From positions 1,120,501 through 1,184,500 of the forward strand of contig JAOTON010001592.1 in assembly GCA_034440635.1 (NCBI GenBank): 64,000 nt of DNA, written 5' to 3'. Within the stretch, counting starts at the first letter, position 1. Each line of letters opens with the position of its first letter. This DNA is from Lepas anatifera (lineage: Eukaryota; Arthropoda; Thecostraca; Lepadidae). A program made the translations under genes and the position numbers. This document shows, in pieces, positions 1 through 11,345 of the stretch. The notes beneath the pieces were generated by a model. It worked only from the letters and a program-made list of their open reading frames with translations. It was not told the origin of the DNA and ran no database searches.

Positions 1-129
1 CATTTAGTTCCATTTTAACACTCTGTTGGGTTAACACAGATGGCAGAGCACACCATTCACCTGCCCCAGTGCACTGGCAGGTGCTGCTATACTGTGGTGC
101 CCGGACCCCAGGAGAGTGCTGCGGCCTAC

Positions 130-313
130 CTTGTAAGAGGCGTAGGCGTCGGCGAGGCTGCGCGCTGGCGTGACCAGCAGGTTCCACTCGCTGATGGTCT
201 GCACTGTTCGGTACTGCCACAGCTCCTCTGTCAACTCCGCCGCTGCGCCGCGTTCCCGCTCGGCAGGTGCCATTTCTGGCGGGGCCAACATCAGGTCACG
301 TGCGGATAGCTTT
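130..313 (-). CDS. Candidate internal exon, unidentified - strand gene
   Basis: I do not recognise the protein. On the - strand an open segment of 61 codons plus one leading base is bordered by a CAG acceptor after a pyrimidine-rich tract (plus positions 314-316) and an AAG/GTAGGC donor (GT at 129-128). The peptide is rich in Ala, Glu and Leu, begins KLSARDLM and contains ELTEELWQYRTVQTISEW, so it is probably helical. The leading base means the exon needs two bases from the exon before it. The exon-like segment at 6013-5779 ends with exactly two spare bases (AG), which would give an Arg codon across the junction. The gene would continue off the left edge. GC content is higher than in the flanks, which also favours coding. 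It could still be a chance open frame. Confidence 0.42.
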
Positions 314-521
314 CTGGAAGAATATACGGAGTATTTATGTATGCGAAGAATGAAAAGAAGTCATGGCTATGACATATGGAATGTAGATATGACATTATTA
401 CGACATTAGACGGTTAAAATGAAGGGGGAATACTTTTAATACTTAAGGAGAAATACAAGGAATGTCTCACAATATCGAAACAAGTGGAAGCTGATCTCGC
501 TGATCGTTGATCTCCAGAAAG

Positions 522-983
522 TTAAAGGGAATGTGGCACCTTCACAACGTGATTTTAACTGAGATAGCCAAGTTGTAAAGCAGGTCGGAAAACCCGGTAC
601 TCCATATATCATTTGTCTTAGAACTCGATATTTCCGTACAAAAAAGCTAAAACCTACCTGACACCAACCCCTCATCAACCCCTCGCCGGGCGGCCATTGT
701 TGTGAGCTACTGGTGTGACGACATATGCTGACGTCACGATGAGCATCAGCCAATTGAAGCCCTTGAAGCGTTTCAAGTATGGTGGTGGTTGCCATATCGT
801 GACATCATCCACAGTCTGATGTTTATTTCTTTTTCTAGAGGAGTAGTTTTAAAAACCAAATATTGAGCTTATTGTACATTTTTTCAGAGAAATCATGAGT
901 GGTTTCATTATTTTTGACTAAAAGTACCTACGCCTAATTACACTAAATTCCAGGATTCGACCAAGGTGCCACATTCCCTTTAA
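522..983. mobile_element. TTAA-bordered miniature element, family 4, copy 1
   Basis: The 462-bp element begins TTAAAGGGAATGTGGCACC and ends with its reverse complement, GGTGCCACATTCCCTTTAA. The TTAA target and the terminal inverted repeats of about 19 bp fit a piggyBac-type non-autonomous element. A second copy lies at 30869-31324 and matches along its whole length. No transposase is encoded; the open frame of 119 codons on the - strand inside it is not conserved as a protein. Confidence 0.82.
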
Positions 984-3186
984 CTTATAAGTGTATGTGT
1001 AAAGGTGAATGCACTGCGGCTTGCTTCGGGACACAATCATATCAGGCACCCTGCAAGGTGCTTGGCCAGTAATTCTGTCCAATACATTTTGTTTGGTAAA
1101 AACGACACAAATTGAGATTTTTTTCTATATTTTCCTTATTCAGAAATTGTTCAGCATCAGTCCTCACAACTAGCTGTGTTTATCAAACGCAATGAATATT
1201 GAAGCCTGAGGGCCTTAGGCACCAACTGCTGAGGTTATATGTTGTCGCCAACTGCCACCCTGTTGGAAGGGTGTTTTGGGGAATGAAGTACTTTCCAGTA
1301 TTACTGCTCGGTTTCACAATGCCTGCCCGGCATGCTGAATAAGCGCTTCCCAAATTCCCAGGGGGAAATACTGAATAATAACGCGTCAGTGCCAGCGTGG
1401 TGCTGTGTTAGGATGGATGCTGTGTTCCTTGGATTCAATTTGGCGTGAAAGTCGGCGGCGCCGTGCAACCATTGCACCTGCCTACATCTTATGCTAAGTA
1501 ACAAATCTCTAAAACCACCGTAAACCAAGTGGTGGCCCTACTCTCCCATGGTATCTAACTCAAGAACTACGCCTACTATACCCGTGAAGCCATTAGCAGC
1601 TGGTATCTTAGAACCGAGCAAAGGCACCTCATGCTTCGGTGGCTCTTTTCGTGTACAACACCTTGCTGAAGAGGATGCAGTTAAATGACATTGCAATGGA
1701 GATTAAATTGTAAATGACTGACATGGCGCCCTTGAGGCTTCATCGGAATTCGAATGAAGTTACCCGGCCCCTGTATTTCGACACGTATGTCATGGCCATC
1801 TTGGAAAATGTCACCACCTCATGTTAAGAAGATGCTTGCTCCTGAATTAAGCACACATGAACGGTAAGGGTGCTCCTTGCCATGGCGCTTTAATTTTGTC
1901 TAAAAGGACATATCTCTTTATGTCTGTTGTGTCCGGTATATGGTTTCTATGACCTACCATTTAGGTACTTGCCTCAATCAGAAGACACCCAAAATTCCAA
2001 CAGAAAACAACTGTGTTGGAACGAATGCTGAAAGAAGAGCACGAAGAGCGATTGGGGATTGTCCTGCATTAGTACCATTGTTACCATATACCACAAAGAC
2101 ACGTCCACTGGCCAGAGAGCTCTTACCGTGTCCTTGTCTGTTGTCTACAGCTGTTGTCTGCGTAATCCTTCCCTTCGCTCCCGCTCCTCCGCTCCGGCGC
2201 ACCTCTGCTACAGCAGTGCTAGAACTTGGCTGCCCTGCAACCTGATCCCAATGCACACCCGGCCGCGAGTGTCCTTCCTCGTCCTTGTGACGTCTGATAT
2301 ACCACATGCGCGCGGCGGCCGCACGGCCTCACTGACGTGGAGGTCAAAGTCCGCCGGCACGTGATTGTGAGTCAGGGTCCAAGTCCAGCTGTATCACAGT
2401 GATCCACCGACCTGGCACTTGCACTTATGGCAGCGGTATCATTATAAGCAGCACGAGCAGTGACGTGTGCATAGTATTCTGCAGGTCCTGTTATGTGTGA
2501 TAAAAAGTGGGATTATTTTCATTAAAAAAATGATTTACCTATGATTATCTCCAGCACGTTTCACAATCTCACTTCACGCGAATGGAATGGTACCGTCGTG
2601 AGCTCTGAGGACAAGGCCCGTGTATAATTTGGTTTGGTAGTGGGTCGGCTGGGCATGATCATAATGCAAGAGAGGCGCCTTGTGTCTAAAGTCTTTAATG
2701 TCATCAATTTTGTGCAGTTTGCTATGTATCTAATCTGGCGTTGAAGCGTACAAGAAACAGCGTCACCATGGAAAACATTCCAGTTTTATTGCACACGACA
2801 AATAAAGCTAAACATGTTAAATTTCGTAAGGAGTTCACGAGAATTCGTACATTTTTCTACCACGAACGTAAGGATCTGGGATGTATGACCTTCTTACTTT
2901 ACCCTCCGCCATCACTGTCAGTAGGAATGAGTCTGAAGGCGTTTCTGGCATCTTCGTCTTCGTAGAATTGCAACTTCCCTTTATGTATGTTATTTTTCCG
3001 TTCTTTAGGACGCGGAAATGATTTGTAGACAATCTGTCGGAGACTAGAGAGTTAATTAACCTTTACGTCAAAGTTAGAGAAGGTAAAGAGAAAATATTCA
3101 TACTTTCTAAATCTTAATATTTTGCCCTTGAGCCTTCGTCAGAGATCATACATAAAACATCACAAAAGCACACAACCACAAGATGT
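984..3186. other. No supported gene; one SINE fragment inside
   Basis: Apart from the SINE fragment at 1205-1285 I see no exon with usable splice sites and protein-like content. Positions 2160-2360 are somewhat GC-rich and contain open frames on both strands, but none has a convincing acceptor and donor pair. Confidence 0.5.
1205..1285 (-). repeat. Diverged SINE body fragment
   Basis: This segment shares the order GGCACCAACTGC, GTCGCCAACT and CACCCTGTTGGAAGGG with the SINE body at 52205-52275, in the same orientation. The tRNA-like head and the duplications that flank the 52 kb copy are not recognisable here, so it is an old partial copy. Confidence 0.6.
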
Positions 3187-3209
3187 GTGACTGTGCCACG
3201 CACGGTCCT

Positions 3210-3251
3210 AAAAGCAGCAGCACTGCTGCTGCCGCCGCTGCATGACCGCTA

Positions 3252-3339
<88 letters not shown>

Positions 3340-3600
3340 CTGACTGCTACGCTTCTGCTGCTGCATGACTGCTACGCTGCTGCTGCTGTATGACTGCTAT
3401 GCTGCTGCTGCTGCTACTGCTGCTGCTGCTGCTGCTGCTGCTACATGACCGCTACGCTGCTGCTGCTGCTTGACTGCTACGCTGCTGCCGCTGCATGCCT
3501 GCTACGCGCGGCCTGCTACGCTGCTGCTGCTGTATGACTGCTATGCTGCTGCTGCTACTGCTGCTGTTGTTGCTGCTGCTGCTGGCGCTGCATGGCTGCT
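3210..3600. repeat. (CTG)n repeat with higher-order unit
   Basis: Long CTG runs (a near-pure run at about 3250-3345) are separated by repeated spacers of the form CATGACYGCTACG or TATGACTGCTATG. This gives a higher-order unit of CTG run plus spacer repeated about eight times. On the + strand the frame reads poly-Ala or poly-Leu depending on phase. I see no splice sites or flanking coding sequence that make it an exon, so I call it a non-coding expanded satellite. Confidence 0.9.
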
Positions 3601-4484
3601 ACGCTACTGCCGCTGTGCGGCTTTCCTTCCTTTTTCTTTCCTTGTCGCTGTGCGGCTGTGTGTGTTCCGAATAAGTTTGACCAAAGCGAAACCAATGATC
3701 AACCTGTGTTCGGGGGCGAGATTTTGAGATAAAACTTATGTTTCAAATGACGAAAATGGAGCTTGAGTGGCTCCATGACGCCACTAATAATCTGGCGGTG
3801 ACTGCGAGACGCCACAACGACGTGACATCTCTGGGCTATGTACAGCAGTGAGAATCGCTTAATCCATCCACTTGTGAGCGGAGCCCTGTCGGCTGGCCAG
3901 ATAGTTAACCACGTCACAGCGCTACAGGTCTGAGGGTCGGTCCACAGTTCGGTACAACTCTGTAACTGCATCGTGTCGTTCCACGTAGTAAAAATCTGAC
4001 GTAATGGCTGCTGTATGAGTTTTCTAGGAAAGTCGTCCAGTCCGTTGAATTTATATCTCTGGTTATATATGCTTGTCCACGTAGACTAGGTGGATCATAC
4101 TTTCTGGTTCTAGAGTTGATAACGGCATGTTTTCAATGCCTCAGGTAATATTTTCTGGGTTCAATCACCAACTACGAAAGCATGAATCCTGGCTTCTTCG
4201 GTATGGTTTTGGATGATTCTTTAAAATGATTTTGGGATAAATGAATATTGATGTAGAGAATATTCATTAGGCCGGGCCGAAAATATCAAATGCTTCCATT
4301 AATAGTAAATAAAAAACCGGGCATAGACATACATACATAGTGTGGAAATCACAAACAAAACGGGATGAAATCGCATCTTCCACCTCCTAAACATCAGAAT
4401 CTAAGCCAACATTTTCACCTCTCGGCGTCGCAGTCACCCAGCTATTAGCGCCGTAAGAACAGGGCACTAACACCCGGGATCGCG
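3601..4484. other. No supported gene
   Basis: This is low-complexity-free unique sequence between the CTG repeat and the first family 1 element. I found no convincing exon, RNA gene or transposon end in it. Confidence 0.5.
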
Positions 4485-5114
4485 TTAACCCTCGCCCCAC
4501 CGGGGGCCATCGATGGCCCCCTAAGTTTTTTCCAGGATAGCAGAAAAACGAAGAGGCGCAACCCCGCGGTTGAGGGCCCTTCCCCTCACTGCATTATTTT
4601 GCCACCATCCCTGAAATTTTTTACCCCGGGTCACCCAAGGTCAAGTCACCAGACGAGGTCAACCAAGGTCACCAGGAGTAAAAAGCAGTATTTTGACAAT
4701 AACTTTTGACCTAACTAAGCTAGAGCGCTCAAACAAACACCATCGTGTTTGTGTTTTCACTGGCTTTCATTTGATATACGGCAAGGTTACTTTCTGACCT
4801 TCCATGGCCTCAGGTCATATTAGGTACGAGGTGACCTCTGGAGGTCAAACCACTGGTGGGAGGTCTTTATGTTCCACTTAGCGGAAAAATGTCTGGAAAT
4901 TTCCTATCAAATGTACTTAACCATATCTCAATAGCTCTAATGACATAGGAGTTATGCTCAGTTTTCTTAGGCTTTGCATATTTGAGTGAAAATAGCCCAT
5001 CGTGACATTTCTTGACTTCTGGAGGTCAAACCATTGACCTGAGCGCTTAAACATGTGAAGCAATTTCTTACTGAATTCACGCGAGCTTTCTAATGCACTT
5101 TGCATATTTGCTGA
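4485..5114 (+). mobile_element. TTAA element family 1, copy A (deleted internally and at right end)
   Basis: It starts TTAACCCTCGCCCCACCGGG and contains the palindrome GGGGGCCATCGATGGCCCCC like the full copies. Compared with the copy at 18805-19833 it lacks roughly 300 bp: sequence jumps at about 4661-4675 from one CCAAGGTCACC to what follows the second CCAAGGTCACC, so the loss fits recombination between short direct repeats. The right end stops near 5114, short of the terminal GGGGCGCGGGTTAA. Confidence 0.85.
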
Positions 5115-5116
5115 AG

Positions 5117-5235
5117 AGTTGAAGCACCAAAAGCTTGCTTATAAACTAAAAAGGAATCGGGGTAAACAGGAGGTCGACAGCTTTTGGGGGAAACCCCAAG
5201 TTTTTTCCGGTTTGGAGGGCAAATGCCTTTTTGCC
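5117..5235 (+). repeat. Dispersed repeat, copy 1
   Basis: The segment starting TGAAGCACCAAAAGCTTGC matches 29925-30056 over about 120 bases, with interruptions. No terminal repeats or coding capacity are visible. It abuts the broken right end of the family 1 element, so it may have caused that truncation. Confidence 0.6.
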
Positions 5236-5778
5236 CGTCATAGATTCGCCACTACCAAAATAAGGATGCAACCTTGACCAAGAGCCTTCGATACCGGTCG
5301 GGATTTTGTCTTTAGTTTTAAGTGGTTTGAACTATGATTCCATCACATGATACCGAATTGTACATTACGATTCTTTTATCCAAAAGCAGAACGAAAAGCA
5401 CTGAACCGAAATGACCTGATGAGGTGTCCGCCATGTACCATTCCAGTTGCGAAACATTCCAATTGGTATCGCATGCTCTGCATTACATGTAAAGTGTTCC
5501 TACCCTGAAGTTCTTATAAGTGCAAAATACGGTGCCGTCCGTGGGAGTATTTACCAATTATAGGTATGTTTAAATTCTCCCAGCGATCTACGATCTACCT
5601 TTTACAGACATCAACAGGTAACGTTTGTCAGCCCCGTTTAATCGTCCTGTCAGCTGGCGAAAATTATCGCGGCACTTGGTAACCCTTTCCAAGAAGTGGA
5701 ATATCACGTGAACAGTTAGATAAAACTTGTACATCTGCTAAGTAGGAGCCGGATGAGAATGAGTCGATAATCGTGTAC
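5236..5778. other. No supported gene
   Basis: No exon, RNA gene or transposon end is recognised in this stretch. If the neighbouring - strand exons are real, this is intron. Confidence 0.45.
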
Positions 5779-6013
5779 CTCAATGCAGGGACCACATTCA
5801 CTATGATAGTGCTGCCACCAGCTGAGCCTTGAAGCTGGAATCTGACCAGGCCAGTCTCGGCCACCAGAGATCTGGAGCCGCGGTGTTTGTCTCCTCCAGG
5901 CCGGTGGTGGTCGAACGCCGCCCCCACGCCGCCCCCGCCGCCGCCGCGTGCGCCGCCGCCGGCCACTCTTCCCAGCTCGATCCAGTTCCAGTCGCCCGAC
6001 AGCACCGCAGCGT
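5779..6013 (-). CDS. Candidate internal exon, unidentified - strand gene
   Basis: A GC-rich - strand open segment lies between a CAG acceptor (plus 6014-6016) and an AG/GTACAC donor (GT at 5778-5777). It reads about 77 codons: an opening with LSGDWNWIELGRV, then a Gly/Ala-rich stretch, then RGSRSLVAETGLVRFQLQG and a hydrophobic end with IIVNVVPAL. I do not recognise the family. The exon ends in phase 2, matching the start phase of the exon at 313-130. Overlapping frames are also open because of the high GC content, which weakens the case. The alternative is a GC-rich promoter-like island. Confidence 0.38.
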
Positions 6014-7939
6014 CTGGCGGACCGCAGACCCGCGCTGGAGAGGGCCCGGCTGGTCGGCGGACAGGCACGACTGAGCCACCGTCCAAGCACCCAACACTCA
6101 GCGGAGGCCTGGCATTTATGCATTTCAAAACGGACTGCTTGGTTACGGGTTTGCCGGCAAAAGCTCTGAACGGACGCACGCACTCTTGGTTTGTGTATAC
6201 TTGGGTGCCCATGAAGACAACTGAGAAAAGGACAATCTGGAACAGAAGATCTGATCCGGTATAGCTGCAAACAGCTGACAGCGCTAATCCACCGGCACGA
6301 GTCATCCAACACCAGTTTTGGAATGTAGTCTTGTTCCGCTGCCCAGCCCATTTCACCAGAGCGCGTGCTCGCCGCTGGACCAGTCGGCTTTACCAACACT
6401 TGGCAGACCTGGGCATGACGGGCCACCAAGGCCTGTGCCAACGACGAGCTAATTCACGCTTCAGTTTGTCAACAAGAGGCGTCTAGCCAACCGAAAAACA
6501 TACCCTATACGGTCGAAGACAGGAAACATTCTTGAAGTAACTTCGTAACTAAAAAGGTAGGTAACAAAGGACAAGACAATCTCAATTTTTATAAATTCTT
6601 TAAAAGCTGGAAAAAGCTGAGCGTATTTGAGTCCTACCCACAATTACTCAAGAATGAAATCTTAGAAAATGATTGGGAATACTGGGAAATAAGAATACTG
6701 ATGCACTATTTCAGCTAAAGTACACAAAACTCAGCAGACCACCGGACTTAGCATTTCTTTAATGTTTGCATTGTGCACCCCAAATATATGATTTGATGAT
6801 ATGATGATGATGATGATATGCTTTGATGATATCACATCAAATGATTACATGTAGATTCCAAATGTACGATTTTCATAATTATAGTTCGGTGCCTTTTTGC
6901 ACATGGTAGTTTTCCTCCAAAACTTTTCCGGAACTCTCGGGTGCATTTTTGTTTCTCTATTTACCGCATCAAGTTTGGCTCCTTTGATAAACCGTACATC
7001 AACAAAGTATTTTTCATCCGCTGAATTTTGGAGATGCCCAAAACCCCAAAATTTTGCAAAAGTGCATGTCCCGTATCGATCACACAAACCAGAGCCTGCT
7101 GAAGCCGAAACAATAATGTGGGGCCGCCGGACTGTGAAAGCAACACTACAGAATCCGCTATACTCATCAACCTGAAAAGGTCTGGTATCTGCTCAGTGCG
7201 TAAGATACCGGTTATCAAACACCATTGCTTTTTTAATCATTAAATTTACTCGAAAATCATCACTTATGTAAGGTCAGATTGACTTCTGTCGATTACAGGT
7301 AACTATGCCAGAGGCTTGGCCCCCTATAGCTCCTTGCTTGGAATGGCTCACCGGGGCCATTTGTGTGTATGGAGGGGAATACAGGAGCGGATCCAGGTAA
7401 TAAGCTGTGGTCAGAACGACCTCCTGGCCTCCAGGCTTCTCGTCAGAACATGAAGCTTGCTTATTATGCATGTAGGTTATGCATGCCATGAAAATAGTTT
7501 TTCGAGTGGGAATTGTCTGAGCTAGAGCCAAAAAACAAACTGAATAATGGAAGATGCACTCGATTAGAAGTGGCTCCAAAAAGAATATTTCAATACTGGG
7601 AATCCTCAAGAAGAATGCATGACTTCAGTACTGTACAAATACTGAGTGCATGAGCAAATGCACGTGCCCATATGTCCTTTCTGTGGCGCCCTTCAGATGA
7701 GAGGAAGTTTCAACCATTACTCATACTACATGCCATCTCATGAGGCGGTGGGTAGCTCCTACCGTATCAACCTGCTGGGTCAGTGACAGGTGACAGTGAA
7801 CAAGACCCGCGGAAATCCAAAGCAAAGGGACGGCGCAGGCGTCCCTCAAGTTGCGAATCAGGAGAGGAACATCCCCTACCCAAAATTTTGGGATTTGACT
7901 TAGGTTTTTGCCATTTTTTTACTCTATTACCTGCATGGA

Positions 7940-8011
<72 letters not shown>

Positions 8012-10084
8012 TGTATCGGCAAAGTGCAGAGTGGTTAGCGTTTTAGGCCCATACGCACACGATTCGCCTCCCATCCCCCCTCCCCCCGGTCATCGCCAGT
8101 CCAGAGTCGCCCCCTCCCCAGTAAAAATTCCATGGCGACGCCCCGGGTAAGACCTCATCGCACCATGCAAGGACAATTTCTGTGGTCCTCTTCTGTCAAC
8201 AGTTTCATATTTATACCTAATGTTCGGAAATTTTTTGGACCCTTCTGGGAAAAAACGTATTTTTCGACCGAAATTATTACTGCAAGTTTTTGTGATGATT
8301 CACCATCGGTATAATCAAAAAATGCATTACGATATTGGCTTCCTCAGACAAAATCGTCTTTACACTGAATACAAAACTGAGTGATTAGGAAGCAGTCAAA
8401 TGGCTTCCATGTTAAAGTAATCTAATATTTCCCTTTAATTTCGACGGACATAAATATAATATTTGGAGGCAAATATGCAACAGTTTTTATCTCTCCATAT
8501 TGTTCCCGTTGAAAAAATACCAGAAGCGACAACTTGCTATTAGTGACTGAGGAATCTATTTGCATCCAAATTTTAAAGGAAAATTCTCATTTTCATCAAC
8601 GGTGCAAAACTAGGATTTACATGGTCACATATGTGTAACATTCGTGCGAAACTGTACCAGAATAATGAAAATCTCAGCTCTGTGGCCTCCTGATTTTTTT
8701 TACGCATGAGATGAAGCAGTGAGTCGAGCGAAATCTCAATACCTTTAGGAATCAATACCAAAATTTGTGTGACTGGAGAATCGAATGCATCGCAAGGTAA
8801 AAAGCACTGGGCAACAATAGTTATAGATCGAAAAACATCGGAATCCTCAAAAGATTCTATAGTATACCTACCTGAAACCAAATGTTTTTTATATGCTCTT
8901 TCTACTTACTTCAGAATATACTATTTGACCATCTACTGTGCTACTGACAGAAAGGTGGCCGTGTAATCTTATATTCACTTGCGCACTAAACTAGATAGGA
9001 TTTTATCAGCGCAATGACCTCGAAACCCCACATTGTGTATTGATAAATCAATAAAGCACTTACGGAGTAGGAGCTGAAATATTCAACTTCTGGGCGTGCG
9101 GCCTGCCCAGCTGAGCTGTTTTCGTCCGCAGGCATCCACAGAGATTTGCGAAGAGAGCATTTCTTGAGCCACATGCTCAGCAAACAGCAGGGTGGAAGGA
9201 AAGAAGAGAAGAAATCGCATCAATTTCAGAATGAGGAGATTTAATTCCAATTCAATTTCAGAGATGACTTTGAAAATCAAGGAGTTCTGATATAAAACAT
9301 AAGACAAGAAAATGTCAAAGGAATTGAAATACTAGCTTAACAAGGTTGACAAAGGGTTGTCCTTGCACTTTATAGCTTTGCAAAACTTATTATGCACAAT
9401 ACACATGATGAGCAAAAGAAGAGAATAAAATGTCACAAAATATAAATAAAACAAGGATAAAATCCAGCACTTTCGATACACTTCCAGGTGTGTTATTTTA
9501 TTTTCCACAGCTACAAGTCGGGAAAGCTCAGGTAACAAAATATTGGTAGCATAATTGGGATAACAGGATCTGGGATGGGCCACTTAAGGGAAATAGGCAA
9601 TTTCTTCCTCTAATCCAATTGATTACCTGAACCATTTTAACGTTTTGGCCGTCTTTTGCCCTGTAAACCGCATTCTCCAGGTTTCCCTCTGGCATTGAGG
9701 TGCAATTATAAGAGGACATGGTTTGACGATCATAAACAAGGTTTCAGAAGCGTCAGAAGGCAATTACATATTCGCAAAAATATGACGCCGGCACAGTGAA
9801 GAGGATGTTTGGGGCTTATCGGGCACTTTCTTATATATCTTTTTCCGGCATTTTCTTTGCGATCCACGAAACACTAAGGCCTTCATATCAGCCAAGTCAT
9901 ACACTGACAGGTCTTTTGTGGGCCGGACTCTTTGGGCTCGTATTGAATCCTCAAGCGTCTCAGGGGAAAATGATAAGCCATTCTGTATTACCACCAAATA
10001 AATAATGGACGTATTGATAGCTGAAATACGCTAAGTCTGCAAAAAAACGAGAACCCGGTCTGTGAGAGATGATGGCAAAAACAA
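6014..10084. other. No supported gene; simple repeats
   Basis: The stretch holds an (ATG)n-like run near 6790-6845 and the TA repeat listed separately. Several open frames of 60-110 codons occur on both strands, but none shows a matched acceptor and donor. If the - strand gene is real, its upstream introns may cover this region. Confidence 0.45.
7942..8015. repeat. (TA)n microsatellite
   Basis: An almost pure TA run of about 70 bases. It directly precedes a tRNA-like stretch (GTGCAGAGTGGTTAGCG at 8024-8040, followed by CACGATTCGCCTCC), so it may be attached to a decayed SINE running to about 8150. Confidence 0.9.
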
Positions 10085-10177
10085 ACTATTTCAGTCGTTG
10101 TTTGGTTCAGGTCAATTTTGAGGTCATAGAAGGTCAGAGAAGATGACGGGCTTGTAACACTTTTCTGATTCTAGCTT
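10085..10177 (+). mobile_element. Family 3 element fragment, left of an insertion
   Basis: The run GGTCAATTTTGAGGTCATAGAAGGTCA followed by GGGCTTGTAACA parallels 31395-31445 in the family 3 element. The match resumes after the family 1 copy at 10178-11208, so this family 3 relic was the landing site. Confidence 0.6.
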
Positions 10178-11208
10178 TTAACCCGCGCCCCACCGGGGAT
10201 CCGGCGCCACCTTCGCCCCACGGGGGGGGGCATCGATGCCCCCTCTAGCTCCGAAAATTTGGGGTTTATAGCAAATCTGCAAAGTGCATTAGAAAGCTCG
10301 CGTGAATTCAGTAAGAAATTACTTCGCATGTTTAAGCGCTCAGGTCAATGGTTTGACCTCCAGAGGTCAAAAAAGGTCAAGCTCGGCTATTTTCACTCAA
10401 ACATGCAATGCTTAAGAAAACTGAGCATAACTCCTATGCCATTAGAGCTATTGAGATATGGTTAAGTACATTTGATAGGAAATTTCCAGACCTTTTTCCG
10501 CTTTTTGGAACGTAAAGACCTCCCGCCAGTGGTTTGACCTCCAGAGGTCACCTCGTGACCTAATATGACCTGAAGCCATGGAAGGTCAGAAAGTAACCTT
10601 GCCGTATACCAAATAAAAGCCAGTGACAAGACAAACACGATGGTGTTTGTTTGAGCGCTCTAGCCTAATTAGGTCAAAATTTATTGTCAAAATACTGCTT
10701 TTTACCCCTGGTGACCTTGGATGACCTTGGAAAAGTCAAAGGGCAAATATGACCCCTGGGATCTATGAAAGGGTGTCCAAAAACGCTGTTCTGAGCAGTC
10801 TGAGTATTTGCAATCCTTTTTGTGGCTTTTATATCATGAGACAGCTTTTCCCCATGCTTTTCCGATGGGAGAGGTCGCCTCGTGACCTGACTTCAGGTCA
10901 CGAAATCGAAAAAATCTCGGATATACACGTTGTAGATCCTGGAAGGGTCATGAAGTGTAGCAAGTTTCAAATTGATCGACTAAGAAATGTAGCTCTTATA
11001 GAGCTTCAAATTTGAAGTGAGGTGGCCTTGGTTGACCTCGCCTGGTGACTTAACCTTGGGTGACCCGGGGTAAAAATTTTCAGGGATGGTGGGAAAATGA
11101 TGAGTGAAAAGATAGAGCCCTCAACCGTGGTGCTGTGTTTCGTCATTTTTCTGCTATCTCGAAAAAACCTTAGGGGGCCATAGATGCCCCCGGTGGGGCG
11201 AGGGTTAA
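10178..11208 (-). mobile_element. TTAA element family 1, copy B
   Basis: This is a full-length 1,031-bp copy in reverse orientation: TTAACCCGCGCCCCACCGGG at the left and GGTGGGGCGAGGGTTAA at the right, each bordered by TTAA. It carries the family AGGTCA/TGACCT hexamers and the near-terminal ATCGATG palindromes. Open frames of up to 88 codons inside it are by-products of the repeat. Confidence 0.9.
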
Positions 11209-11345
11209 CCGGGTTGAGCTAGATCAAATGCCTTAGGCCTCAGTACAATCCTCTCGTTACGGTCGCTCAAACGATCATGTAGATCGTGTGTAAATCATGT
11301 TGGGTCAACAAGAAACTCTCATCTCACTTAAGTTCAGGTCAAGGT
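11209..11345 (+). mobile_element. Family 3 element fragment, right of an insertion
   Basis: GAGCTAGATCAAATGC and the later TTCAGGTCAAGGTTACTGG parallel 31488-31620 of the family 3 element, continuing the fragment at 10085-10177. Divergence is considerable, so the right limit is approximate. Confidence 0.5.

Noticed and set aside
3187..3393. Open frame with a long poly-alanine run
   Set aside because: It is a translation of the CTG repeat; no splice sites, start context or conserved flanks.
5716..6441. Single 241-codon - strand frame across the GC-rich patch
   Set aside because: The neighbouring frame has exon borders in agreement with another exon; this frame is Arg/Gly-rich noise. Neither is certain.
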